64,000 nucleotides of DNA from Verrucomicrobiia bacterium (GCA_030432565.1 JAUIGV010000018.1:38205-102204), one strand, 5' to 3'. Shown: positions 35,998 to 45,739, counted from the first letter of the stretch. Program-made: numbers and translations. The notes: generated by a model from the sequence alone, not told the origin.

Positions 35998-37923
35998 GTG
36001 AAAATTATGATTCGCTCGCTTCTGTGCTTTCTGCTCCTTCCGTCTTTGGCTTTTTCCAGGACGAAACCGAACATCGTCATCTTTTTGGCTGATGACCTGG
36101 GGTGGGGGGATTTGGCGTGTTACGGCCATCCCCGCATTAAAACGCCCCATCTCGATCAATTTGCCAACGAAGGAGTTCGTTTCACCCAGGCTTATTCGGC
36201 GTGTGGGGTTTGCTCGCCTTCGCGTTCGTCGATTCTAACCGGCCGCACGCCCTACCGGAACGGGGTTTGGCGTTGGCTGCCGGTTGGAAACGAAGCCCAT
36301 CTTCGGGAGTCCGAAATCACGACGCCCGAGCTTCTTGGGAAAGCAGGCTACGAAACGATGCACAGTGGGAAGTGGCATCTCAATGGTTACTTTAATAGCG
36401 ACAAACAACCCCAGCCCGATGACCACGGGTACGACTGGTGGTTTGCGACCCAGAACAATGCTTCGCCGACCCACAAGGATCCGAAAAACTTTGTCCGCAA
36501 TGGCGAGGAAGTGGGGCCTCTTACCGGATTTTCCGCTCCTTTGGTTGCCGATGAAGCCACACATTGGCTGAAGAAGGAGCGTGATCCCAATAAGCCTTTT
36601 TTCCTCACGGTGTGGACCCACGAACCCCACCTTCCCATCGAAAGTGATCCTGAGTTTCAGAAGCCTTATGCTGATATCGAAAACCCCGGGATTCGCCAGC
36701 ATCATGGAAATGTCACCCAGCTGGATTATGCCTTCGGACAGCTCATGAAGACGCTCGATGAGCTCGGTCTTCGCAAGAATACCTTCGTCGTATTCACGAG
36801 TGACAACGGGCCGGAAGGATCAGGGAGAGGAAAGCTGTCTGCTCCGGAGTCCCAACAAAATCGAACCTGGGGATCGACCGGCGGACTTCGCGGTCGTAAA
36901 CGGGACAGCCACGAGGGCGGCATTCGTGTTCCGGGGATCATCCGCTGGCCCGGAAACATTGAGGCTGGTTCGGTGAGTGAAGTCCCCATCATCGGCTCCG
37001 ATCTCTTTTCAACCGCACTCGCCTTGGCGGGGGTGCCGGTTCCCGCCGACCGGACGATTGATGGAGTGAATATACTTCCGGCCTGCGCTGGCAAACAGGT
37101 GGAACGCCCGGTTCCCTTGTTTTGGCGGACTCATATCGCTCCGACAAAAAGCCATGCCGCGATGCGGATCGGCGATTGGAAGATTGTCGCGGACGAGAAG
37201 CTTAAGGAGTTCCAGCTTTATGAAATCAAGAAGGACTGGAAGGAGGAAAACGATCTCGCCAAAGAGCATCCGGAGAAATTGGCGGAACTGAAGGCGAAAT
37301 TTCTCGAGGTTTGGGAGGGAGTTGAGAAGGAAGGCCCAAGCGAGTGGTGGAAGAGACAGGCCGACCAGGAGCGGAGAAATCAAGGCCGTAAGAAGAAGTC
37401 GGGCAAGCTTGCCGAAGGCAAGGACGAGAGCGGAGACTTTGGCCTCGTGCGCGGAGGCAAGGTCACGACCAGTAAGTTTGGCTACCTCCTGGACACCGTT
37501 GGTAGCGAGGGGTTTGCTCTGCAGAAGTTGGCAACTCCGCTTCAGGAGAAAGCGACCTTCAAGGTGAAGTATCGCTCGGCGGCCAGGGGTGTCACCCGCA
37601 ACGCTTGCTTTTGTTTCGGGCCAAATCCCACCAACAACGATCTCTACAAGGCTGGGACTCTCATTGGGATGGGCAAGCACGGGATCTTCGAAGGCGGGTG
37701 GGGGAACGTGGCCCGGGGCATTTCAAAGAAGGCTGATTTCAAGTCAGACGATTCCTTTGAAGCATTGATCACGATTGATCTGGAACACGGTGAAGCGGCC
37801 ATGGAAGTGGGTGGGACCAAAGTCGTGCAAAAGCTGCCTGCGAGTCTTGAACAAGTCACCTACGTCGGCATTTACGCAAAGGATACCCGGTCTGAATTCA
37901 GTAAGATTGAGCGGGTGAAGTAA
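35998..37923 (+). CDS. Sulfatase with additional C-terminal beta-domain
   Basis: 641 residues, from GTG 35998 (MKIMIRSLLCFLLLP, signal peptide) or ATG 36007. Sulfatase motifs: ADDLGWGD (Asp32-Asp33), CSPSR with Cys72 as formylglycine precursor, MHSGKWHLNG, WTHEPH and FTSDNGPEG. The catalytic domain runs to about residue 455. After a charged, Lys/Arg-rich linker (RRNQGRKKKSG) there is an extra domain of about 160 residues that looks like a concanavalin/lectin-type beta-sandwich (FKVKYRSAARGVTRNACF, EQVTYVGIYAKDTRSEF). The extra domain may bind the sulfated polymer. Preceded by an inverted repeat; single gene. Confidence 0.92.
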   Translation: MKIMIRSLLCFLLLPSLAFSRTKPNIVIFLADDLGWGDLACYGHPRIKTPHLDQFANEGVRFTQAYSACGVCSPSRSSILTGRTPYRNGVWRWLPVGNEAHLRESEITTPELLGKAGYETMHSGKWHLNGYFNSDKQPQPDDHGYDWWFATQNNASPTHKDPKNFVRNGEEVGPLTGFSAPLVADEATHWLKKERDPNKPFFLTVWTHEPHLPIESDPEFQKPYADIENPGIRQHHGNVTQLDYAFGQLMKTLDELGLRKNTFVVFTSDNGPEGSGRGKLSAPESQQNRTWGSTGGLRGRKRDSHEGGIRVPGIIRWPGNIEAGSVSEVPIIGSDLFSTALALAGVPVPADRTIDGVNILPACAGKQVERPVPLFWRTHIAPTKSHAAMRIGDWKIVADEKLKEFQLYEIKKDWKEENDLAKEHPEKLAELKAKFLEVWEGVEKEGPSEWWKRQADQERRNQGRKKKSGKLAEGKDESGDFGLVRGGKVTTSKFGYLLDTVGSEGFALQKLATPLQEKATFKVKYRSAARGVTRNACFCFGPNPTNNDLYKAGTLIGMGKHGIFEGGWGNVARGISKKADFKSDDSFEALITIDLEHGEAAMEVGGTKVVQKLPASLEQVTYVGIYAKDTRSEFSKIERVK

Positions 37924-38081
37924 GCTCAATCCGTCGTTCGGAAACAATCCGCCAGGCAAGTTCGAGGTCAGCACCGGGAGACGATCAGCGAAGTGTCTTC
38001 ACGGGATGGTTGATTGGATTCGAAAAGGGGGCGGTAAAGATCTGACCTCGTCCTTCTTGTCATCTTTGATAGGGTGGCGAA

Positions 38082-40295
38082 ATGAAAATCCTCAGACTCC
38101 TTCTCCCGGCTGGTCTTTTGGTCGCGGTCTTCATTGCAAAAGCTGCCAATGACGGTCAGGCCGTGGCCTTGAATGCGAAGCGGGTGGTGGAGGCCCTGGA
38201 GGTGCTGGGGAACCCACTCTCGAATGAAGAAAAGGCCAGACTTGCAGAGGGACACGGCGGAACGATGGAAGGGGTTTTGGATTCAAAGTGTTTGGCAGTG
38301 GTGACGATCAATCCGGAATCGCGGGTGAAAGCAGTGGCTGGCGAGGCCAAACCGGTGCTGGTGGAGGCCGGCTGGAGTGTTTTTTTGATCAAGGTGATCA
38401 ATGAGGCAGGGGTGACTGCACCATTGCGGGTCACAAGCGAGCAGGCCATTCCGCTCGCCGGATCTCCGAAGGCAAAGTTGGAGGATCGTTGGCTTGATCT
38501 TGCGATCTTTCGAGGCCGCCCGCTCTCACCGACTCTGACCGGGGCGAGTGTCGATTATCGTATCATTCAACTCTACTCGCGCGACGCCGGGCGGCGGGCG
38601 GCGGTCCTGACTTTTGACGTGGGGCAGGGAACCCAGGACCTGGGATTTCGAAGCGACCTTCTGGTGAACTTCGAGTGTCGACCGACCCGGGAGGTTCAAC
38701 TCAAGCTTCTGGATGAAAATGGCAAACCGACCACGGCGGCACTTGAAATCAGGGACAAACAGGGACGGGTTTATCCTTCCCAAGCGAAGAGGCTTGCTCC
38801 GGATTTCCACTTTCATCCTCAGATTTACCGGGCCCATGGTGAAACAGTGAAGCTCCCCGAGGGGCGGTATAAGATACGGGTGACGAGAGGGCCTGAGTAT
38901 CTCGAGGGGTGGAGGGCCTTCACGATGGGTAAGGAAGCGCGCGATTTAAAAATTGATCTCAACCGTTGGGTCGATCCGTCGGCGAGCGGGTGGTGGAGTG
39001 GTGATCACCATATTCATGCCGCCGGTTGTGCCCATTACAACAAGCCGACCGAAGGAGTGCATGCCCCCGATATGATGAGGCATATCCTTGGGGAGGATCT
39101 CAAGGTGGGAGCCAATCTCACCTGGGGGCCGTGTTTTGACTACCAGAAGCAATTCTTCACCGGAAAAGAGGACAAGGTTTCGCAGCATCCTTATCTCCTT
39201 CGCTACGATATCGAGGTTTCGGGTTTTGGCTCCCATCAAAGTGGTCACCTTTGTCTACTGCAATTGAAGGACCAGATGTATCCGGGCGGGGATTCCAAGG
39301 ACCACTGGCCGACCCTGGGGCTCAATACCTTGAAGTGGGCAAAAAAGCAGGGCGCGGTGGTGGGGCCGGCGCACTCGGGTTGGGGCCTTGCTTGCCAGAG
39401 CAGCGAGTTGCCCAACTATGAAATCCCTCCATTCGATGGCATCGGCGCCAATGAATACATCGTGGATGTGACCCATCAGGTGGAAGTGCCCGAAGGGAAC
39501 CTCGTTCCGGCAGTCGATTTTCTTTCCACCGTCGATACCCCGATGGTTTGGGAGCTTAACATCTGGTATCACACGCTCAATGTGGGATATCGCACCCGGA
39601 TCAGCGGCGAGACCGACTTTCCCTGCATCTACGGCGAGCGGGTGGGGCTGGGTCGGAGCTACGTCAAAGTGGATGGAGAACTGACTTACAACAAGTGGTG
39701 CGAAGGCATCAGAGCCGGCCGAAACTACGTCGGAGACGGTCGAAGCCACCTCATGGATTTTTCAGTGGGCGGGGTGGAAGTCGGTGTCAATGGCAGCGAG
39801 TTGCAGCTGGCCAAGCCGGGCAAGGTGACCGCTCGCATTGATTTTGCAGCTTGGTTGGACAAGGAAGTGAACCCCATTGTGCGCGGAAGGAGTCAGCAGG
39901 AAAAACCCTACTGGCACATTGAGCGGGCACGGGTGGGGGATTCCCGAATGGTCCCGGTGGAATTGCTCGTGAACGGCTACCCGGTGGCACGAAAGGAAGT
40001 GGCGGCCGACGGAGAAACCAGAGAGGTGGGCTTTGAGGTTCAGATTGATCGAAGCAGTTGGGTCGCGATGCGGGTGCTGGGAAGTTCGCACACCAATCCG
40101 GTGTGGGTCATTGTTGATGACAAGCCGGTCCGGGCATCGAGACGAAGTGCGAAATGGTGTCTCGCCTCGGTCGATCAATGCTGGAGCCAAAAGGAGCGCT
40201 TCATTGCCAAGGCTGAATTGAATGATGCCAGGGCTGCTTATGCCCACGCCAAGAAAGAATACGAGACACGTCTTACTGAGTCGGAGGTCGAGTAG
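38082..40295 (+). CDS. CehA/McbA family metallohydrolase (PHP-like), exported
   Basis: 737 residues, signal peptide MKILRLLLPAGLLVAVF. An N-terminal part of about 300 residues is beta-rich. The metallohydrolase core begins with WSGDHHIHAAGC (His309, His310, His312 as likely metal ligands), continues with GAVVGPAHSGWG and includes FPCIYGERVGLGRSY. This is the pattern of the CehA/McbA family, named for carbaryl hydrolase, in the PHP superfamily; PVC members are mostly large secreted proteins of unknown substrate. Likely a metal-dependent ester or amide hydrolase. Convergent with the TIM-barrel gene, 19 bp between stops. Confidence 0.85.
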   Translation: MKILRLLLPAGLLVAVFIAKAANDGQAVALNAKRVVEALEVLGNPLSNEEKARLAEGHGGTMEGVLDSKCLAVVTINPESRVKAVAGEAKPVLVEAGWSVFLIKVINEAGVTAPLRVTSEQAIPLAGSPKAKLEDRWLDLAIFRGRPLSPTLTGASVDYRIIQLYSRDAGRRAAVLTFDVGQGTQDLGFRSDLLVNFECRPTREVQLKLLDENGKPTTAALEIRDKQGRVYPSQAKRLAPDFHFHPQIYRAHGETVKLPEGRYKIRVTRGPEYLEGWRAFTMGKEARDLKIDLNRWVDPSASGWWSGDHHIHAAGCAHYNKPTEGVHAPDMMRHILGEDLKVGANLTWGPCFDYQKQFFTGKEDKVSQHPYLLRYDIEVSGFGSHQSGHLCLLQLKDQMYPGGDSKDHWPTLGLNTLKWAKKQGAVVGPAHSGWGLACQSSELPNYEIPPFDGIGANEYIVDVTHQVEVPEGNLVPAVDFLSTVDTPMVWELNIWYHTLNVGYRTRISGETDFPCIYGERVGLGRSYVKVDGELTYNKWCEGIRAGRNYVGDGRSHLMDFSVGGVEVGVNGSELQLAKPGKVTARIDFAAWLDKEVNPIVRGRSQQEKPYWHIERARVGDSRMVPVELLVNGYPVARKEVAADGETREVGFEVQIDRSSWVAMRVLGSSHTNPVWVIVDDKPVRASRRSAKWCLASVDQCWSQKERFIAKAELNDARAAYAHAKKEYETRLTESEVE

Positions 40296-40314
40296 TCCCC
40301 AGGTATGAGGGTGA

Positions 40315-41196
40315 TTACATGAGATCTTGAAGTTTTGTGAGAACTTTCGGGATGTTTTGGAACGCTTCGTTTTCCTCATATTCGAGAACGACAAAACCCT
40401 GGTATCTCGCTTTCTTGAAAATGTCGGTGATGCGTTCAAGATCGGCAGGGAACACCTTTCCTTTATCATCTTTCATCATGGTCTTGAGCTGAATATTGAC
40501 CGCGTAGGGTGCGCATTTTTCGAGGTCGGCGTAAGGGTCCTTTGAATGAAAATTACCTGTGTCGAGATTAACCCCGAACCATTTGCTTTCGACTCCATTG
40601 GCGATCTCAAGAACTTGTTTGGAGGTAAGGTTGCCATGGTTTTCAACGCCGATAAAAATTCCACGCTTTCCGGCGTAGTCGGTGCACTCCTGAAGCGCTT
40701 CAATGGCGATCTTCAATCGCTCGGGCGCCTGGGCGAAGTCTTTGGAGGTTCCGGCAAAAAAGCGGACGTGGGGAGCTCCCATCCAGACAGCCCGGTCGAT
40801 CCATCTTTTGGCCGTGGCAATTTCCTGCTCAAGGTGCTCACCACGACCTTTCGAAAAGTTGTTGCCGATGGCGGTTCCGCTTACGGTGACTCCACTGGTA
40901 TGGGCGTGATGGCGGATTTTGCGGAAGTAAGCCTGATCGGCATTAGGCGGGAAAAAGTAGCTCGTCAGTTCTGCTCCTGGCACCTGCCACTTCGCGCAGA
41001 AATTGAGAAAGCCAAACATGTCGATTGCCGGTTCCCTTCCTTTTTTAGGTTTCCCTTTCATCCAGGTGAAGTGTTCCCGGAGTGAGTAGGCGGCCAAGCC
41101 GAGACGCAGGTTGGCATTACCACTCCGTTCGATGGGTCCGCGGGCTCCACACAACCCAATTGATCCCAACCCGGCAATCACACTTCGACGTTTCAT
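40315..41196 (-). CDS. Sugar phosphate isomerase/epimerase-like TIM-barrel protein
   Basis: 293 residues from ATG 41196 (MKRRSVIAGLGSIGLCG), a Tat-like or Sec signal with two arginines; the longer frame from 41214 adds six residues. The xylose-isomerase-like TIM barrel shows LGLAAYSLREHF, GAPHVRFFAGTSK, KRGIFIGVENHGN with a likely catalytic Glu, and FGVNLDTGNFHSKDP with metal-binding Asp/His. It ends VVLEYEENEAF. Exported members are common in PVC bacteria next to Gfo/Idh/MocA oxidoreductases and may act on keto-sugars. Here it stands alone. Confidence 0.88.
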   Translation of the reverse strand: MKRRSVIAGLGSIGLCGARGPIERSGNANLRLGLAAYSLREHFTWMKGKPKKGREPAIDMFGFLNFCAKWQVPGAELTSYFFPPNADQAYFRKIRHHAHTSGVTVSGTAIGNNFSKGRGEHLEQEIATAKRWIDRAVWMGAPHVRFFAGTSKDFAQAPERLKIAIEALQECTDYAGKRGIFIGVENHGNLTSKQVLEIANGVESKWFGVNLDTGNFHSKDPYADLEKCAPYAVNIQLKTMMKDDKGKVFPADLERITDIFKKARYQGFVVLEYEENEAFQNIPKVLTKLQDLM

Positions 41197-41320
41197 GGGG
41201 TCATGAGAACACATTCTACCGCCTGCCTAAATCTCAAACCTTCCGGCTCATCTCAAATTCGATGGTTTCTTTTTCTTTGTTAGTAACGTCAAATAGCAGC
41301 AACCCAGTTTTCTATTTTTG

Positions 41321-41887
41321 ATGTTCCGATGTCTCCTCATTCTTCCCCTTCTTTTTTCATCGCTGGCGCAAGCTCAGACCAAGGCCAAAAAGCCCAGGAA
41401 ACCATTCAGCCCGAAGCTTGATGCAGTGGTTGAAGCAGACCGGCTTCATCCGTTGTTCAAGTTGGAAAACCTCTATCCTGAGCAAGACGTTCAATTGAAG
41501 ATCTCGGCGATGGCATTTCACGGTGACGATCTTTACGTGACGGTGTTCACTCCGGACCGTCAGAACAAGGCTCCCTTTAAAAAGGGGGAGATTTTCAAAG
41601 TGACCGGTCTCATCGGAAATTCCGATCGCTCCAAGGTGAAGGCTCAGCGCCTGATGGGGGATCTTTATGAACCGACGGCGATCGCAGTGCATGAAGGGAG
41701 GATTTACGTGGGCGAGAAGGACAATCTTTTCTCGCTGATCTCAAGCCCGACGCGCATTTCCGGTATCCAATTTCCCCCGGTGGCCCACTGTTTGCTCTCA
41801 CCTCTTGAAATACGTATTAGATCGGGACGATGGTCTTTTTTGATCCTCAATTTTTTGCCTTCCGACCGAGATCGATACCGCCGTTGA
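41321..41887 (+). pseudogene. Truncated N-terminal fragment of an exported propeller-type protein
   Basis: Starts normally: ATG 41321, signal peptide MFRCLLILPLLFSSLAQAQ, then a propeller segment typical of the heme/dehydrogenase-like PVC proteins (LKISAMAFHGDDLYVTVF, KGEIFKVTGLIG, EPTAIAVHEGRIYVGEKDNLFSLI). These proteins are normally about 900 residues, but here homology-like sequence stops at about residue 139 (base 41738). It is followed by about 49 residues of unrelated sequence (RIRSGRWSFLILNFL) to a stop at 41887. A deletion or insertion has removed the rest. Probably non-functional. Confidence 0.65.
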
Positions 41888-41999
41888 AAACATTCAAGGT
41901 GCCCTTGCGCTTCCAGTCAGAGATGACGCTGCCATAGCCGATCGTTGTACTCTTGCCTGCGCGCTTGCGGCTCGGATAGCGCGCTCGGCAGCCATCCAT
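41847..41999 (-). CDS. Small basic ORF with ribosome-binding site, unknown
   Basis: 50 codons, starting MDGCRARYPSRKRAGKS and ending GIDLGRKAKN. A GGGAG lies five bases before the ATG on the minus strand, stronger than the site of most genes in this window. The product is strongly basic with a beta-like centre (LNVFNGGIDL). I recognise no family. It overlaps the non-homologous tail of the truncated gene on the other strand and could be part of the inserted DNA that broke it. Confidence 0.35.
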   Translation of the reverse strand: MDGCRARYPSRKRAGKSTTIGYGSVISDWKRKGTLNVFNGGIDLGRKAKN

Positions 42000-42086
42000 T
42001 TATTCTCCCTTGTTTTGATGCCTCATGAATTTAGATGGTGATTTCATCTGAGGGCATCCTACCTAGGGCAAAGGGAGATCGTCTGG

Positions 42087-42114
42087 TTCCTTGGGGTTCA
42101 CCTTCTCCAAGGAA
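42087..42114. other. Hairpin-forming inverted repeat downstream of the 42.1-44.6 kb gene
   Basis: TTCCTTGG (42087-42094) and CCAAGGAA (42107-42114) form a perfect 8-bp stem with a 12-base loop, about 30 bp beyond the stop of the minus-strand gene ending at 42146. There is no T run on the exit side for either strand, so it is a weak terminator at best. It could protect the 3' end of the mRNA. Confidence 0.35.
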
Positions 42115-42145
42115 TCAAAAAGGTGGCATGTATTTTGAGGCATGA

Positions 42146-44572
42146 TTATCTCCTCCTTCCGCGGCTCACAGGTCCCCGTGATGATCTACTGGTGCGAGTA
42201 GATCGGCTCCTTAATGTTTGTAATTGCCCTCGTTGTCTCGCTTGATGATCTCTTTGGAGTTGGCTGGGAGTCGATGGGATGATTCTGCGCTTGGTTGGAG
42301 TGGGTTGCACTCTTGGTTGCGGTGTCGGGGTTGGTCGAACCGGTTTGACAGGTTGAATTGTTGACCTGGGCTTGATTGGTGTTTTAGGCCGGACTTTGGG
42401 AATGGTGGCATCTGGTTTCCTGACTGTCGGTCGAGGCTTTTGGGGCGTCACTTTACCGGGGAGCGATGGGCGGGGAGATGTCCTGGGTAGTTCGACAGGG
42501 CTCCAACCGTTATTGCTGCGGTGAGACCAACCTCCATCGGCGTCGCGTTTGTAGATGTTGCCATTTCGACCGACATAGAGATCATCTTTTTTGGTTTTTC
42601 CGATGAAGCCGTCGTTGCCATAGCGCCTATCCACCCCAACGAGTTTCCCCCCTTTTGAGGTTTCCAGACCGTAGGCAGTTCCTTTCCAGTTTGAGCGGTG
42701 ACCGGTACGAGCCCATTCGTCATCGCGGGTTACGACAGAGCGCCCCCAGGAGCCGTAGGGGGTCTTAATCTTTAACTGACCGGCGTAAGTGTCGGTCCAT
42801 GGGTTGTAGGCTTCGCGGGCAAGAGCTCCTCCCCGGGGTCCATAGGCATAGGCTCCACGGGAAAAAGTTCCGGTTCTGGGATTGTAGATGGCGCCACGGC
42901 CTGCTCCTCCGTAGGGGCCATAGTAACGATAGCCGGAGCGGTAGTAGCCGCCGGAATACCAATCGTAGTGGGCGCCACAACCATAGCCATACCAGTGGGG
43001 GGAGTGGTGGTGATGCCAGTGGTGCCAATGATCGTCATCCCAGTTGTCGATGATTTCGCTCATCAGCCAAACTCCGGCACCGAAGACGAGAACGTTACCC
43101 GCCACATAGCTTCCGGTGTAACCCGCGGTGTAACCGGTGGTGACAGTCGTCGGTGTTGAATCATAGACCCGCACATAGGTGACGTTGTGTTTGGGACTGG
43201 AAGCGGGGATTTGATAGATGGCAGGTGGGACGGAATCACAAACCGTCCATGGTCCTCTGGGTGAGATCGATTTGAACCAAATGCCATCCTGGCAGCAGTA
43301 GTAGATGAGGTCGCTCTGGAAGACATCGTGGGTGGTGTTGATGGCATATCGGACGCCCGGAGCTCCTTCGATGTTTTCGAACTGCGGCTGACCATCGTAG
43401 GTGATGTCGATTTTTATCTCGTCCCGTTGGACTGTCGCGGTTTGAGGGATTTGCGCCATGATGACGGCTTCTTCTGCCTCCGGAGATCCCTGAACCGAGG
43501 TTAGGACGTAGGCCTTTTCATGATCTTTTGGAATGCGAAGAAACTCAACAGGGAGGTCGTTGGTTGCAGCCTCCCAGGGACCGTCCAGGGTCTCCGAGCT
43601 GAACCAGCGCCCTGCGACCAAAAAGTAGTGCTTGTTGCGGATCAAAAAGACATCCTGATCCGAGTTGGAGACAAAAAGGAGGCCGTTATCTCCGATGGGG
43701 GAGTAGCTGGCTTCTCCACTCGTTATGATGAGTTCCGAGGGCCGTTCCACCAGGATGACTTTTGGAGTCGTTGGTGATTTCTTGTTGTCCAAATTGGCCG
43801 TGACTGCTTGCCAGTTCTCATCGGACGGAAGTTTCTTGAAATCCTCGGGAAGATGGACCGGAGCAATCCAGGGGCCATTGGCCAGATTGGAGGCGCAAAG
43901 CCAGTGGTTCCCGTTGAGGAGGAAGTAAAGATTGCTTCTTGTGTCGAGAAAGAGGTCCCAGTTCGTGTTCGTGGCGAAGAGGAGTTTTGTTCCTTCGATG
44001 GCCTGGAGCCGGGGCTTTCCAATCAGCATCACCAAAATGGCTGGTGTTTTGCTGTAGAAAATCGGAGGAGGAGCGAGGTTGATTTCAATATCACGTTCCT
44101 GATCAGCTGTTCTAACCACATTGGCAAGGAGCCGATCTAAATTCATTACCAGAGGCTTTTTCGGAGTGAGAATGCTGTAGACGGCATCCCTGAGTTCTTT
44201 CCTCTTTTCGGCTGTTTCAGCGTCAGGAAAATTGAGGGATTTGAATATTCTCTCCTTGAAAGTGACGATTCGGTTCTCTGAATCAAGAATCGTATCTGCC
44301 TCAACTTCCATGGCTCCGTAATGGATGTTTTCCTCGCCGGTTTTCTTGAGCCCGATCGCCATCCGGGCTTTCGCTGTGACATAGTCGAGCCACTCGTGAA
44401 CCTGTGGTTGGTAGACTGCGATTTCGTAGCCTTTGGCCTGGTAGACCTGGGGCCAATCAAGGTCGTCCAAAACCTTTGGCTCTGATTCGGCCTGGGCCCG
44501 GATATTGGAAGTGCTCGCAAGAGCGAAGGCGACGGCTATGAGAGAGAACGGACAGGCAAATGGAAAACGCAT
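42146..44572 (-). CDS. Large exported protein with Tyr/His/Gly-rich centre and Pro/basic tail
   Basis: 808 residues from ATG 44572 (MRFPFACPFSLIAVAFALAS, signal peptide). Residues about 30-520 form an ordered beta-rich region with three propeller-like repeats of the type DLFLDTRSNLYFLLNGNHW, DVFLIRNKHYFLVAGRWF and DVFQSDLIYYCCQDGIWF, each followed by GPW. A low-complexity zone follows with HWHHWHHHHSPHW and GYYRSGYRYYGPYGG, then SRGAYAYGPRGGALARE and NPWTDTYAG. The last ~120 residues are Pro/Arg/Thr-rich. The layout resembles proteobacterial surface proteins annotated as carbohydrate-binding family V/XII; the His cluster could bind metal. Function unknown. Single gene. Confidence 0.75.
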   Translation of the reverse strand: MRFPFACPFSLIAVAFALASTSNIRAQAESEPKVLDDLDWPQVYQAKGYEIAVYQPQVHEWLDYVTAKARMAIGLKKTGEENIHYGAMEVEADTILDSENRIVTFKERIFKSLNFPDAETAEKRKELRDAVYSILTPKKPLVMNLDRLLANVVRTADQERDIEINLAPPPIFYSKTPAILVMLIGKPRLQAIEGTKLLFATNTNWDLFLDTRSNLYFLLNGNHWLCASNLANGPWIAPVHLPEDFKKLPSDENWQAVTANLDNKKSPTTPKVILVERPSELIITSGEASYSPIGDNGLLFVSNSDQDVFLIRNKHYFLVAGRWFSSETLDGPWEAATNDLPVEFLRIPKDHEKAYVLTSVQGSPEAEEAVIMAQIPQTATVQRDEIKIDITYDGQPQFENIEGAPGVRYAINTTHDVFQSDLIYYCCQDGIWFKSISPRGPWTVCDSVPPAIYQIPASSPKHNVTYVRVYDSTPTTVTTGYTAGYTGSYVAGNVLVFGAGVWLMSEIIDNWDDDHWHHWHHHHSPHWYGYGCGAHYDWYSGGYYRSGYRYYGPYGGAGRGAIYNPRTGTFSRGAYAYGPRGGALAREAYNPWTDTYAGQLKIKTPYGSWGRSVVTRDDEWARTGHRSNWKGTAYGLETSKGGKLVGVDRRYGNDGFIGKTKKDDLYVGRNGNIYKRDADGGWSHRSNNGWSPVELPRTSPRPSLPGKVTPQKPRPTVRKPDATIPKVRPKTPIKPRSTIQPVKPVRPTPTPQPRVQPTPTKRRIIPSTPSQLQRDHQARQRGQLQTLRSRSTRTSRSSRGPVSRGRRR

Positions 44573-45055
44573 TGAGTTGAAGGAGTTTGGTGATGAAGGT
44601 AATAGCTTGAAGGGGTGGAATCTGGAACTCGGAGATTTGCGGTCGTCTCCTAGCAAAACTCCCAAGATGGCTTGTTTTCCATCATTGGAGCGGGCGGAGT
44701 GTTTCAGAGGCATATGGTTTGGCGGAATGGTCGCTGGTAAATGTACTAAGATCTGATTCCAAAAATTCCCTAGGTTGATTCACGTAACACTGCGAGTTCA
44801 CGCAAGACTACTCGTCGTGCACTCTCATCCCCATGGAGCCGAACCACTTTTATCTTCTCCGATCTGCCCAAAAGGGCTTCCTCCTTTTCTCGCAAAAGGA
44901 AGTTTCTGGCGGCAATCCTGGCGCGAGGTGGAGTTGATCGGACCCCTAGGCTTGGTAGAGAAGACAATACCAACAGGTTCTAATACACCAACGATCCACT
45001 GTTCCAAATTCAGACGTCAATTTGAAAAGAATCTCAATCTTAAATATCCAAAACC
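44573..45055. other. Divergent intergenic region holding repeat copy A
   Basis: 483 bases between divergent genes. The left part should hold the promoter of the large minus-strand gene. Repeat copy A lies at 44733-44802, followed at 44833 by an ATG that opens only a 34-codon frame. A 94-codon plus-strand frame and a 67-codon minus-strand frame cross the region but have no family features. I annotate no gene here. Confidence 0.5.
44733..44802 (+). repeat. 70-bp conserved intergenic element, copy A
   Basis: Begins GCTGGTAAATGTACTAAGAT and ends CGTAACACTGCGAGTTCACG. It aligns without gaps to copy C (55 of 70 identical) and copy B (49 of 70). Positions 1-20 and 51-70 are conserved; positions 21-50 vary. 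TCTCAT occurs at +21 after the element and an ATG at exactly +31 (44833), as in the other copies. The final 20 bases can fold as CGTAAC/GTT-C-ACG around a 7-base loop. Likely a promoter/leader module; nearest downstream full gene is the lipoprotein at 45056. Confidence 0.7.
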
Positions 45056-45523
45056 ATGAAGAAACTAATGAAAATAGCTTACAGGACAACCCTCTGCGGT
45101 GCCTCCATTCTTGCCCTGTCTTCCTGCACCACGAAGCAATCCCGGGACAAGAACGCACCAGTAGGACCACCATCAGCAACCCTCACCTTCAAAGGTAAAA
45201 GTGCCGCGTATTGGCTCTCGGGAGGCGGCGGCGATGGAACACTCGTGTATAATGGTGAGTCCCATCGTTTTTCTGCCAGAGTTGTCGGGCTCGGAGGGTC
45301 CGGAGCGCATAGCCTCTCCTCTGTCGGTAAGGTATACAATCTCAGCAGCCTTGCTGATTTCCCAGGAACCTACGAAGGTCTTCGAAGTGGATTGACCCTC
45401 TTCAGAGGTAAACAATATGCGAAACTGACCAATGACAAAGGGGTCATCATCTACGTCGAATCCAAGACCAGTGGACTCGCTAGCTCGAGTGGCATCATTC
45501 GCGTCGCTGTCGACTTTAATTGA
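45056..45523 (+). CDS. Lipoprotein, DUF1134/EipA-like
   Basis: 155 residues. The signal ends in a lipobox, LALSSC with Cys24. The mature part contains SAAYWLSGGGGDGTLVYNG and GKVYNLSSLADFPGTYEG. These resemble the glycine-rich start and the YNL...DFPGTY core of DUF1134 (EipA-type envelope-integrity proteins), followed by KGVIIYVESKTSGLA. By that likeness it would be a periplasmic beta-sheet protein in envelope homeostasis. First of four consecutive lipoprotein genes. The family call is by eye and moderate. Confidence 0.65.
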   Translation: MKKLMKIAYRTTLCGASILALSSCTTKQSRDKNAPVGPPSATLTFKGKSAAYWLSGGGGDGTLVYNGESHRFSARVVGLGGSGAHSLSSVGKVYNLSSLADFPGTYEGLRSGLTLFRGKQYAKLTNDKGVIIYVESKTSGLASSSGIIRVAVDFN

Positions 45524-45739
45524 TTTTTTTCCAATGGGATTGACGCGGAAACTCTTCTCCATCCTTTCTGTTTGACCTCCTTTCGCTCCTATTTTCTTAA
45601 TTATGATTCTTGGGCAACTTTTAGGCTCGATTCCGGTCTTCTGGAATTCGTGGAGTTGCCGTCCACCTCTCAAAAATTATCTCAAGATGGGCGTTTTTTC
45701 GAAATCAGGAGCCCTTTCATAACCAATCTTAATCCCTAA

